DNA of 64,000 bases from Rostrohypoxylon terebratum (Eukaryota > Ascomycota > Sordariomycetes > Xylariales > Hypoxylaceae). Each line of letters opens with the position of its first letter. The first letter of the stretch is position 1. Both the position numbers and the translations under genes were made by a program. The notes beneath the pieces are model-generated. The model saw only the letters and a list, made by a program, of their open reading frames with translations. It was not told the origin of the DNA and did not search any database. Positions 25,176 to 35,900 of the stretch are shown in pieces. The stretch lies in assembly GCA_022497145.1 (NCBI GenBank), contig MU385906.1, forward strand, positions 1 to 64,000. Direction: 5' to 3'.

Positions 25176-28049
25176 TTACATAACTCCCCGCCGATCCATA
25201 TGCACCTGCTGAAACTGCTTCAGCATGGTAACGACGCCGGGCCCATCGCCGTCGTCCGTAGCGGTGCTTTCTTCGCGACTTAGCCCGTGTCTGGGGGAGC
25301 CCTCCCACGTGGATTCGCCTAGCCTCGCGACGCTCTCCTCGACGTCGCCGTCGTCCGTGTAGCCCGTGTCCTGGCGACGGATGACGCTGCGCGAGGCGCC
25401 GTCTTCGAGCGACTCCTCGATGATATCCCTACCTCCGTGGTACGGGCCGCGTTGGCGCACGCGTTGCGGGGTGCGGTTTGTTGGAGCCGTCGCTATGAAA
25501 GAGGCGGAGGGGGGTTGGTGGTGAGGGTCAAGGAGCATGGACGCCATTGGCGAGGGGGCGACGGCCGGTCCGAAGCGTGGTGTTCGCTGGGCACCCGGTG
25601 GAGCTCGGCTTCGCGGCTGCTCGCTGCGTCCGATGCGTGACGAGTGCATGTCTGCGCCGAGCGTCGGTGACATCAAGCCGGGGAATGTGGGTGGAGGATG
25701 GAATTGGTGGCGGCCAGCCGGGCCTAAGGCGTGTGAGCCCGGTAGTCCGGTTCTGGGATGATATACATAGTTATCCAGGAAGCCGTGCACGGAGGCCTGC
25801 ATCTTCCCGTGTTTAGTAGCATAGTAATCCTCGCGGGCATCGCTCATGTTGTTTTGTGGTGGCTGTTGTTGTCCGCTAGTCGTACGTTTATCTTTTTGGA
25901 AATCGAAGACGGCAAACGAGCACACGTAGCCTAACCCATCAACGTGAATTGTAAACTCGCGGAAGAAGTCGATGATCTGATCGCTGCACTTCGGTAAACT
26001 AAAGAAAAGCACTAGAGGCGTGACGAGGACACCGATGATTTCCTCCAGGAAAATGACGATTCTGGCCTTATACAGTTCGGAGAATTCAGCCTTCACCTCA
26101 TAGCTATGAAGTCTGCCTTTCCACTGATCTGGCTGGAAATGCGTATACTCGATGACGTTCTGCATGGCAAATTCGGGATCAAATACGTCGTTCTCCTCTG
26201 ATATCATTCCACGAGCGACAGCCCATATAGTTGTCAAAAGTGCGACAAAGGCGAACGCGTTCATACCTGGGAATAGCTCGAAGTCTACAAACATCTCTGG
26301 ATCGGAGAACCCCACAATGGCGATAACAGCAATGAGAGCTCCGGAAAAGAATTGGACTGTTCGAGCAGCTGATTCGGTCTTTTTCTTCGGGAACTGATCT
26401 ATGTAATGCTTCGCAAAGGGGTAAGACATGTTGAGTCGTTCCTCAAATAAATGGGGGAGTTCGTTGAATTCACGGAACTTCCATCTCGCTAGTGGCGTAT
26501 ACTGCCTTGCGCCTAAAGATGATGTGTTGGTTTTGAATTCCTGGCGCATGGATTAGTTCATATCCATATCACGGGCCGATTTCAAGGGGATGCTTACATT
26601 GTAATAAGTGAAGATAAAGTCGACAACAAGGAAAGAGGCGGCGAAGGGGGCAAAGAGGAGGTTCATGACCGCAGCAAAGGCGAATCTTGTTTTCATCTCT
26701 CTGCTGAGATGCCCCCGATGGTCAGATTTCAGAACACGTTGATGTACCTGGCCACCTTCGTTGAAAACAAGGTCTAGAACTCCGAACTGAACAGTCCATT
26801 CAAGAGATTTGGAAAATAGTTGTCGGTTGCTAAGAAATGGGATCGGGGCAGTCAGATCCAGTATATCCTTATTGAAGAGAGCAATGATATAGTTCTCTCT
26901 TCTCATTAGCCTATTTGCAATATCATGAGCATCGAGCCTCTCCTTCGATTGGCTAGCCATATGCTGTCCGAGCTGCTTAGAAAGGAAGCGTCGCTGTGAC
27001 GGGGTGATGTTGGTAGCGGTTTTGACATTCTCGTCACGTAAGGCTGTAATCTTGGATACGACATCTTGCCAAGAGACGGTCTGCATATCTTCCTCGGGGA
27101 TATCGAGGAGATATACGAAGAAATCGCGGATGTGCATGAGGCGCGGTATGTCGAGGATCCACTGAATAGTCTTCCAGATGAAGTAGAAACTACAGATCCA
27201 CAGACTCAGATTCCAGATCCCCCACATGTGCTTCGTGCACTGGGGGATCATGATTTGCGATAGGTTCTTACTCTCCCGAATCTTGCTGTAATCTATACAC
27301 TGGGATAGCAAAGTGAGCAAGGTTGCAACGAAGGCAACTTTCAGTAAATGTAGAAGCCGTTCAAGCAAGATACACCACATTCCTGCTCCGAGGTAATAGT
27401 CGTAGACATCCCGAATGAAGACGTCCAGATTGGAGACATTAGCCCATCTGAACATAGCCTTATCTTTCGGGCTGCCGGTGAAGCCTGGTCTCCTTATGGT
27501 GCCATCTGCCTGATTCTGGCCAAAGGACGGGCCATACTCATCATCATCTTGGTGTAATCTTTGGTGTGCCTGCGCAGTTTCCCACTGCGCTTGTATTCTT
27601 CGGTTCGATCTACCATTGTTTCGTGCTTGTCGTGGACTAGCCCTGTGTGGGTGTGGATTCGGATGTGGGTGTGGGTGTGGGTTGGGAGTCGTAGTGGCGG
27701 TGCCTTCTACTAAGAGAGACTCTGGCACATCGTTATCTCCATCATCGTCATGCATAAGCCATCGCGGCCTTGCTTCTTGTCTATTTTGTCTCATAGGACC
27801 CAGAGGACCGCGACGGGCATCACTTGGGGTAGCAATAGGGCTGCGCGGGGCGGAGATGTGGCTATCATCGAGACCTAAGCCATCTGCGTGATCGAGCTCT
27901 TCCTCGTGGAAATGACGGGCTAGATTTTGTTCATCCAAGTCGAAGCCAGCTGTGCGTTCGACATCACCGTCGTGATCATCGCTTAGTCGATCGTACAAGG
28001 TTCGATTATCGCCAGATTGGACGAGGCGGGAGAAGAGATTCGGAGGCAT
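25176..28049 (-). CDS. ATG9: Atg9, autophagy lipid scramblase
   Basis: Exon 1 is 26598-28049 and exon 2 is 25176-26540; the 57-nt intron has GTAAGC, a GAACTAAT branch-like site and GCGCCAG. The product is 938 aa. Splicing restores the conserved run FIFTYYNEFKTNTSSLGARQ and then PLARWKFREFNELPHLFEER, diagnostic for Atg9. The N-terminal 190 residues are acidic and disordered, with a Pro-His repeat (about residues 125-140). The core holds the multi-pass membrane bundle. The C-terminal tail is Gly/Pro/Arg-rich and disordered. Atg9 is the only multi-spanning core autophagy protein; it scrambles phospholipids on vesicles that seed the phagophore. Each half alone looks like a separate open frame, so annotation without the intron would split it. 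It is divergent from COG6. Confidence 0.96.
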
Positions 28050-29061
28050 CGTGTTGACTCATCGGTAAATCACGGCGGTTGTCTGGGAGTCCGATAGTCT
28101 GGCAACCTGGTAAGGCTCTCTCTGATCTATAGAAATGTCTAACTTATCACACTCGTCTCGGCGTCTCGGTAGATTTAGCTGGGGATGATGATGGTACAAG
28201 GTAGAGAAAAGGAATGAAGTTAGTTGATTAGGTATGAGTAGGTAAATATGATACTAGGATACTAAGATACTAGGATATGAATGAGTTAAGATATGAGTTA
28301 AAAGATGAGGAAGCAGGTTTGCGAATAGATGAAGGGACGACTTGGAAAGTTTAAGCTCAGAGTTTCCAAGTTACCTAGGTAGGTTCTATGTGAAAGCTCA
28401 AGCTAAGTTATGGGATCCTTGGAAGATGCATTTAAACGCGGGTACAAGAAACCTTAAAGATTTACTATTAGGTAAAGTTATTGATATTGGACATCAAGTC
28501 AGAAACATAGAACATGGAAGTTACGACGCAGAGAGGAGCTACCTAGGACATAGGCAGGCCTTGTGATGATAATGAGTGTTTGCAAAGAATATGACATCTG
28601 AACCCTGGACCGTAGAATCGGCCTGATGACTTGGACGCACTCAGCTCCACACCACGGAAGGCAGCCATGCGCGTTATTCATAGGTAGACGCATCACCCTT
28701 ATCGCTATTATCGCCCTTATCGTTATCGCGTGAGTGAAGTCATTTGACAGGGATCCCCATTGCGGACTTTAGATACGTACCTGAGTACTCTATATTAGTA
28801 CGTACTACGAAGTATGTATGTACCTACTACCTACTAGGTAGGTCCTAGGAATCCCGCTCATCCCCCCAGCTGTCAAGCACTTTTTTTCAGGTGGCATTTC
28901 ATTCAACATATACATCTGGCATTTTACCATTCTGAATTCACTTCATGGTCGGACTTTACGCGCCGTCCCCTTCAACTTGTTGTTAATCCCGACGAAATTA
29001 CGATGTTGACAAGGTAATATGGATGATATTGACTCAGGATTGTCTCGAGTAAATTAGAAAC
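28050..29061. promoter_or_regulatory. Bidirectional promoter region of ATG9 and COG6
   Basis: 1.0-kb divergent spacer with no gene. It contains the near-repeats ATACTAGGATACTAAGATACTAGGATATG (about 28249-28277) and a dense TAGGTAGGTCCTAGG word cluster (about 28795-28850). Confidence 0.45.
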
Positions 29062-31188
29062 ATGGCCTCAAATGGCCTCAGCTCACCCCCTCTACCAGGA
29101 CGGGATGGCATATCATCAGGGCCGTTGTCGCCCACCGGCAGCTCTAGCTCCGGCTTAGGGAGTCGCTCCTCCAATCCCTTGTCGTCAAAAGTGACGTCGG
29201 TTCTCTCAACCTCCTATGCTGATTCCGAATTCCGAGAATCGCTTGCTTTGTTGGACGCACGTGGCATCAGCAATACACCCGAGACTCGGAGACAGTTGCG
29301 GCTGGATGTTCAGAAAGAGGTCATCGATAGTAATGGGAAAATAATTACTGAATTTGGGCGAGTTGCCGAGCAGTTAAGGAGAATCGGCACTACCATTGAT
29401 AAGCTCAACAAGAGCTACCAAGACATGAGAGGCCATGTCATGGCGGCTCATGAGTCAACTTCCTCCATCTTAGAGGAAGCATCGTCCCTTATGCAACAAA
29501 GGCGAAATATTGAGACCAAACAACAGGTATTGAAAGCCTTCCGGGACCACTTTGTCCTTTCGGAAGATGAGGTTGCCTCCTTAACATTAACGGCCGAGCC
29601 CGTCGACGATCGTTTCTTTACTGTCCTAGCCAAAGCGAAGCGCATCAGGAAGGACTGCGAATTCCTCTTAGGGTTCGAAAGCCAAACCCTTGGGCTTGAG
29701 GTTATGGACCAGACATCCAAGAACCTAAATCACGCATTTCAGAAGCTCTATCGCTGGGTTCAGAAAGAGTTCAAAACACTCAACCTTGAGAATCCCCAGA
29801 TCAACTCATCCGTTCGCCGGGCTATCCGCGTACTCGCCGAGCGCCCCTCGCTTTTCCAGAATTGCCTTGACTTCTTCGCCGAGGCTAGGGAGCAGATATT
29901 GTCTGATGCTTTCTACCTAGCTCTCACAGGAGACTCGGCCTCTGGCGCGAAGGACCACTCCGTGAAGCCGATTGAGTTGGTCGCACACGATCCGTTGAGG
30001 TACACGGGGGATATGTTAGCATGGATACACTCAGCCGCGGTTAGTGAACGCGAAGCACTCGAGATCCTCTTTATATCCGACGGGAACGAGATCGCCAAGG
30101 GCATCCAAGAAGGCCGAGAGAATGAACTATGGCTATTTATGGCCGACGAGGCGGACGGTCCTCCAGAATTTGATGCCGTCAAGGCTTTAAATGAATTAGT
30201 TGATAGAGATGTCTCGGGCGCGGCGCGCATGTTGAGGCAACGAGTTGAGCAGGTTATTCAGACAAACGAAGAGACTATCCTTGCTTACAAATTAGCGAAT
30301 CTACTTGGTTTCTATAGATTCACATTCTCCAAACTCCTCGGCTCCGAGTCCGGCCTCCTGCAAGCGATGGGAAACCTAGAATCCGAAGCACTACGACAAT
30401 TCCGCTCACTAATGCGGGATCACATCACCACCCTCGAAGGCGAATTCCAGCACACACCTTCGGACCTCGCGCCACCGGAGTTCCTACAAGAGGCGCTCAA
30501 GCAACTTACCGCCATCATGAAAACATACGAAACCTCGCTCGCTTCGGAGGGGGACCGCGAAGCAGATTTCGAGCCTATCCTAGCCGAATCCTTCGACCCC
30601 TTCCTTGCGGGCTGCGAGAACATGTCCAAGAACATCCGTCCACCCTCGACGTCTATCTTCCTCATCAACTGTCTGCTCGCAGCCCAGGCCGCGCTCAACC
30701 CTTTCCAAGCCTTCACGCGCGCGCGCGTCGAACGCCTGCAATCCGCCATCGATGGCCACAGCGCCAAGCTGGTTGAGAGTCAGTATGCGTTCTTCCGCTC
30801 CGAATCAGCGCTCGAGCCACTCTTCGCCGCCCTTGCCCCGCTCAGCGAAAATAGCAAGGAAGACGTAGCCAAAGTCGCCGGGCTCGACGCCCTGCAGCCG
30901 GAGGCCCTTGTGAGAGCTGGCCAGGGCCTAGACGACTTCCTGCCCTCGGCCGTTATGGATGCGATGGAAAACGTCAAGCATCTACAGGATGCAGCACTAG
31001 CGCGCGAGGTCACCGAGGAAGCCGCGGAGCGATTCTGCGTCGATTTTGAACATGTCGAGGAGCTTCTCACTGCGGCGGATGAGTTGGCTGAAGAATCTAA
31101 GGAAGGAAGGGGAGAAGGAGAGGAACCGTCGAGTCTCAGGTCGCTATTCCCCAGGACGACGGGCGAGATTAGGGTCTTATTGTCTTGA
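29062..31188 (+). CDS. COG6: Cog6, conserved oligomeric Golgi complex subunit 6
   Basis: Intronless, 708 aa. After a Ser/Gly/Pro-rich disordered start (about 1-45) the segment RESLALLDARGISNTPETRR and the coiled-coil region LNKSYQDMRGHVMAAHESTS match the N-terminal domain of Cog6. The helical blocks HAFQKLYRWVQKEFKTLN and PSLFQNCLDFFAEAREQ are also family features. The rest is the alpha-helical C-terminal repeat domain. Cog6 belongs to lobe B of the COG tethering complex, which captures retrograde intra-Golgi vesicles and so keeps glycosylation enzymes in place. The length fits the fungal family. It is convergent with the kinase-like gene (296 nt between stops). Confidence 0.95.
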   Translation: MASNGLSSPPLPGRDGISSGPLSPTGSSSSGLGSRSSNPLSSKVTSVLSTSYADSEFRESLALLDARGISNTPETRRQLRLDVQKEVIDSNGKIITEFGRVAEQLRRIGTTIDKLNKSYQDMRGHVMAAHESTSSILEEASSLMQQRRNIETKQQVLKAFRDHFVLSEDEVASLTLTAEPVDDRFFTVLAKAKRIRKDCEFLLGFESQTLGLEVMDQTSKNLNHAFQKLYRWVQKEFKTLNLENPQINSSVRRAIRVLAERPSLFQNCLDFFAEAREQILSDAFYLALTGDSASGAKDHSVKPIELVAHDPLRYTGDMLAWIHSAAVSEREALEILFISDGNEIAKGIQEGRENELWLFMADEADGPPEFDAVKALNELVDRDVSGAARMLRQRVEQVIQTNEETILAYKLANLLGFYRFTFSKLLGSESGLLQAMGNLESEALRQFRSLMRDHITTLEGEFQHTPSDLAPPEFLQEALKQLTAIMKTYETSLASEGDREADFEPILAESFDPFLAGCENMSKNIRPPSTSIFLINCLLAAQAALNPFQAFTRARVERLQSAIDGHSAKLVESQYAFFRSESALEPLFAALAPLSENSKEDVAKVAGLDALQPEALVRAGQGLDDFLPSAVMDAMENVKHLQDAALAREVTEEAAERFCVDFEHVEELLTAADELAEESKEGRGEGEEPSSLRSLFPRTTGEIRVLLS

Positions 31189-31484
31189 TACGAGGACCAA
31201 CATATGTCATAGATATCATGTTGGCTTGATGCTATTATCGTCAATATAAAAGACACATGAGAAAAGGAAATAAAAAAACAAGTACCAAAACCAGATGTGC
31301 CAAATATATTCTGTTCATAGGCATGCTGATGTAAATGTGAGTCGCTAGCTGATATACGGGACGGAGCACCTAAGATACTACACATATCCGGATATTTATT
31401 CCGTTCCCTCCTCCGTCTTCGTGCTTCGTCAGCACTACGTGTATATCCTAGATTCTTCACTCTTCACTCCTCTTAGCATTTGTT

Positions 31485-32924
31485 TCAAGAAAGACCCGCC
31501 CCTTGGCCTTTCACTCCGAAGCTGGGATCAGGGCTATCCCGATCTCCCCTTGGCTTCTTCACCGGCCACACCTCCGCGTTAGCGCTAGGTCGCCTGACCC
31601 TCTTGCCAGACGCCTCGTCGTCAACTTCTTGAAGTCGTTTCAGCGCAGCTACTAAGCGTCTACGCGCCGTGATCTCGCGGTCGCTGCTGTTGGGCCCGGG
31701 TCGGTAGAATTGTTTCACAACGCCTACTGTGGCGTGGTAGCACTCGTATAAAAGCAACCGGGCTTGCGCGCTCTCGCGGTCTTCTATAAGGTCGCTTCCG
31801 TTATGTTGCGAGTGGAAGCCGCGCAGGAATTCGGATGACGGATCGCGGCTAAAGACCTCGGCAAAGAGCGGGTCGCCGAAGATGCAATTGCTCCAGTCGC
31901 GAAAGCCTGTGACGGCGATAGTCGGCTGTTGTGCTTCCGGGAGTTCTCCGCCCTGACTTTCTTCTCCGCTTCTATCTATTGGTGGTTTCTGACTTGTGAC
32001 CCCCGTTTCTGGTCGGTTCGAATCATGGGTTGGATCGTCACCATTTCCGGCAGATTTAGTGGATCTCGATACCAAAATGTTAGATTCGTCGCTCGCGTCT
32101 AGTATTACTAGTCTGGCTGTTGTGACACCATCTAGTAGGTAGCCTAATCTGTTAAAGTAGCCCCTGATTGGCTCATAGCTGAACGTCACGGCCATATCTT
32201 CCGCGTCGCGTAGGACGCCTTCTAGTAGAGCATGAAAAGCTTGTCTCCATGTCCTGGCGCCACGAATAGAAAAGCTGGCTAATTGCACCCCGCGCGGGTC
32301 TGTGGATTGTAACTGAGATCCTATGACCGCAATGGCTGGCCCAAAAATCCCATTCGGCGACGTGAAGGCGGAGAGTCTTCGTACAAGTTGGCCTCGCTGG
32401 AAGTCTACGGCATTTCTCTCGGATATGTTCAGGGGTACTGAAAGCGCAGAGGTGGAAGACCCCTTCGGTGGCTCGAAAATGCTAAATGGAGAACCGAGTT
32501 CTGCTGATGAAGGAGAGTGGGCAACTAATATGGGGATAAATCTCAGCATATTCTCCTTGGAACGTGCAATTTCCGCGGAGTTGATGCTAGGACCACTCTC
32601 CTCAAACTGGCTTCCGATATATTGATAAGTGTCGACAGTCTTGTGGCCGGCATTCCCAACCTGAATGGAGGACTGAAGTACTTCTTCAAGAATCCACTTA
32701 GTTATGAGGGTTTCTGAAAGGTTCATGGCCCTCTCAGATCGAAGAAGCCTCGTGATCGGGGCCGGTGTCATGCTGAGAAGCAATGTCCTGCCATCTGAGA
32801 TCTTAATCGTGAAGAATCTCAACAGGCGACAGGATGGTAGCGGGTCAATAGACTCGACGGTGACATATGGCAGGGCATTCTGGATTACCAAGCGCATCGG
32901 CTCGAGGGGATGAAGTCGATCCAT
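31485..32924 (-). CDS. Kinase-like fold (APH-type) fungal protein, degenerate
   Basis: 479 aa from the ATG at 32924. The frame is open to 33203, which would add up to 93 Arg/Pro-rich residues of low plausibility. The N-terminal stretch PLPSCRLLRFFTIKISDGRT followed by LLLSMTPAPITRLLRSE looks like the first beta-sheet and Lys-bearing segment of the fungal aminoglycoside-phosphotransferase-like family. FQRGQLVRRLSAFTSPNGIFGP and TWRQAFHALLEGVLRDAEDMAV correspond to the helical part. The expected catalytic loop HGDLxxxNILV reads LVILDASDESNILV (about 272-285), so the catalytic HGD is missing and activity is doubtful. The tail is charged and ends with Lys/Arg-rich stretches that could be a nuclear signal. 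No substrate can be assigned. I place it in the family by pattern only. Confidence 0.5.
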   Translation of the reverse strand: MDRLHPLEPMRLVIQNALPYVTVESIDPLPSCRLLRFFTIKISDGRTLLLSMTPAPITRLLRSERAMNLSETLITKWILEEVLQSSIQVGNAGHKTVDTYQYIGSQFEESGPSINSAEIARSKENMLRFIPILVAHSPSSAELGSPFSIFEPPKGSSTSALSVPLNISERNAVDFQRGQLVRRLSAFTSPNGIFGPAIAVIGSQLQSTDPRGVQLASFSIRGARTWRQAFHALLEGVLRDAEDMAVTFSYEPIRGYFNRLGYLLDGVTTARLVILDASDESNILVSRSTKSAGNGDDPTHDSNRPETGVTSQKPPIDRSGEESQGGELPEAQQPTIAVTGFRDWSNCIFGDPLFAEVFSRDPSSEFLRGFHSQHNGSDLIEDRESAQARLLLYECYHATVGVVKQFYRPGPNSSDREITARRRLVAALKRLQEVDDEASGKRVRRPSANAEVWPVKKPRGDRDSPDPSFGVKGQGAGLS

Positions 32925-35900
32925 GGAGTTGACGGGTGACAAACGGTCGGCTCGTACAACAGAGGATATTTGACGACGTGAAGCCAGCCATCTTGTGGAA
33001 CGAGGTAGGCCGGGTACGTCGAGGTCCCTTTTTGACGGGAGAGTTTGGGTAGGGAAAAAGGAGTTGCCGGGGCCTGCGGCGACGGAGCAAGGGTCGGCTG
33101 GGAGCGCTAAATCTACCCTTGAAGTCCGCCGCATCACTTGTGTCTGAGGCATCTGACGTTCTATAGGTGAGAAGTGATATAACACAACCATATAATCTCT
33201 CAAAATAGAAGGTTGAGACGGGTGCTTGCTCTGCGGTAAGCGATAAGAATCCGCAATCTAGACAAATACGCCGAGAGCCTACTCGAATAAACTCAACAAG
33301 AAGCGGCCGAGCCCGCGGTTTTACTCGAAGATCCCGTATTTGCAAATCTATGGCTAAACGGATAGCTAGTCTACTAGACCTGGAGAAATTGGCTCCTAGA
33401 ATATATAAGCTCGCTAGATGATGTTGGTCGATGGACGGACAAGCAATAAAACAGGAATGCCAGAAATTAGATACGCAAGAAATGAGAAATAGAATAGATA
33501 TATAAGGCCTAGGTCCTAGGACTTCGTGGGGACCGATGAGGAGGTTTAGACAGCGCGATGTTAGCTTGGCAACGCGAAACAGACGAAGTCGGCCGTTAGA
33601 ATACGAGTAGATGAATTGGACTAGAGGTGCCGAGAGCGAAAATAGCAAAAGGGGCCAAAAAAGAGCGGTATTACATTGGCACGATACGTCTGAGGAGACG
33701 ACAGGTAGCTCTCGTGAGGCTACCTAGGTAATTATGAGATACAGGTAGTCAGTTGCTGGCGAATGAGGCGTTCTCGCCTGGCGAAGAGAGACATCCGACT
33801 CGCGGCTCCAATGCGGACTAAGATGGCAATAGGAAATACTCGCCTAAAGGAGGCGTGTGTAGGTGACAGAGTGGAGCTACGAAAGTTGACTGGCTGCAGC
33901 TTGTTGTGCATCCGAGGAGGAGGGAAGGCCCTTCAGATGTGAAACGAATAGTCCCAAGCAGCCGTTCCACCCAGGTCAATGGGTATCCGAACGCCAAGGA
34001 GCCAACCGAACGATTCCTAGATTCCAGAAATCCCAGGTTTTCCAAAGTTCCTACAAGCCCCAGAGGATCCCAGAGAATCCCAGGATTTTTGAGGGCCATC
34101 CCGGCTAGATTAAGAATATCAACGGCTAGGAACCCTAGTTAGGTGCGGCAAGTGGGCGGCTGAGGAAAATCCCAAAGAGAAGGTCGAGATGCTGTGGGAC
34201 TCGTCTTAACGTAATCCCACGCATTATATGACACCAAAGTTCCGAGGGAAGTAAGGAGGGACCAAGGGGCGGAAAGAAGGTTGATTAGGATACCGAGATC
34301 TTGATAAGAGAGCATTAATGACCTGTAAGAAACTGCAATATCCTGTAAGAGAGAAGAGAAGAATAAAATGGCATTAGCCATTGGGTTTTGACAAGCGAAG
34401 TTGCATGGACACGATGTTGTCTCATCCTCGGTGTTCGCGTGCCAATGCAGCGGTGTGCGTAACGGCTGAGAGGTACCACGAAAAGAGATGGAGGCAGTCT
34501 AAGAAGTCTAAGACGGTCGAAATATATGTCCAAACATATTCTTGGGGGTATCATGGGGGCACATTATGATGCGCTTGTTGCGAGAATAGAAGGTGTCTGT
34601 TGTTTAGTAGTCCACTTAGAGATACTAGCGTGTGAACGGTAGCCTGTACATAGTAGGTTCCAAAGTTAGCCCGTAGCCCGTAGCCCGTAGTCTGGAGCCC
34701 GCCTGCCCGACTGGAGCCCGTAGTTCGTAGCCGGAGAGCTTAGATGACTTGGGACTAGGTCGACTGAATGTAGCTGAATGTAACAAAACGACGTGTGACC
34801 TCATTCCAAGGTTGGGGGTTTGATTAACCGCACTAGGTAGCTGGTACGTATATGGTAGGTCAATGGTACGTAAAATCCCATAACCGTGAGTCGAGAAAAC
34901 GCATGGAGGTGAAAATAAAAATAAAAATAAAAATAAAAATGAAAATAAAAATGAAAATGAAAGATGAAAAAGAAAAATTAGAAATGCAAATCCGTGAAAT
35001 GGTTGCAAGGTAGTCGCGAGCTGGTAGATGCTGGTACCTACACTAGTAGGTAGTAAAGTTGCATTAGCAAGCGAGCCGGAGAATTTATGATTGGCTGTAA
35101 GTAAGCGAAACAGTCTAAGTTAGGTAAAGTTCCGAGCCTTATTTATGGGACCCCGTCCTGCCTTTCTCCCCTCCATTCTCTCATCCGTGCCTGAGTCCCT
35201 GCCCCTGCCCGCCCAAGATTTCACCCCCTCCCCCAACGGTCCTTAAGCTTTTTTTCCCCCTCGGTGTGTGGACCTTGACCCATCTCGACCCGATTGACTT
35301 TCTTAGCTTCCAAGACTTATTATGTATGTATTATGTATGTATTATGTATAATTCTTATAATCCCTGGGTCCTATCGCATAGATTCCTGGTATATGTTCCT
35401 GGGCACTACCTAATACCTATGGTCCTACGTATATTGACTAATCATCGGTGACACAGGCAGATAGGTTATACCTTCGACGCTCCCCAAGTTGTACTACTCT
35501 GTTTTAGAAGATTCTAACTTCGTTCTAGGTCCTTCTAGCTATCATGGATATCAATCATATCATCTCGACTTGCCTAACTCAACCTCTCCGTCCGAAGGAT
35601 CCAGGTCTAGGATGACACCTAATTCACCCTTTATACTCGGTGCAACCGTCCTACATAGTATGAGGAATTATCAATCAAGAAGTCAATTTCTTAAACCGAT
35701 CCCCTTACCCTTAACGGTACTTGCCTTGGCTATCCGGCCGCTAGCCCTTGGCAACTGTGCCGCGTCTGATTACTACATAGGTCCTAGGACCATAGGACCA
35801 TAGGTAGTATGTACTGCTATTCGGATGTCTCATACCCCTTATATCCTTATATCCTTATACCCACCCTCTTAAGCCCGTTTTATGTAAAAGGTTATGAGGC

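Noticed and set aside
32845..33648. 267-codon open frame on the minus strand upstream of the kinase-like gene
   Set aside because: It overlaps the N-terminal coding part of the kinase-like gene in another frame, has no domain pattern and is Arg/Leu/Ser-rich in the way of chance frames.
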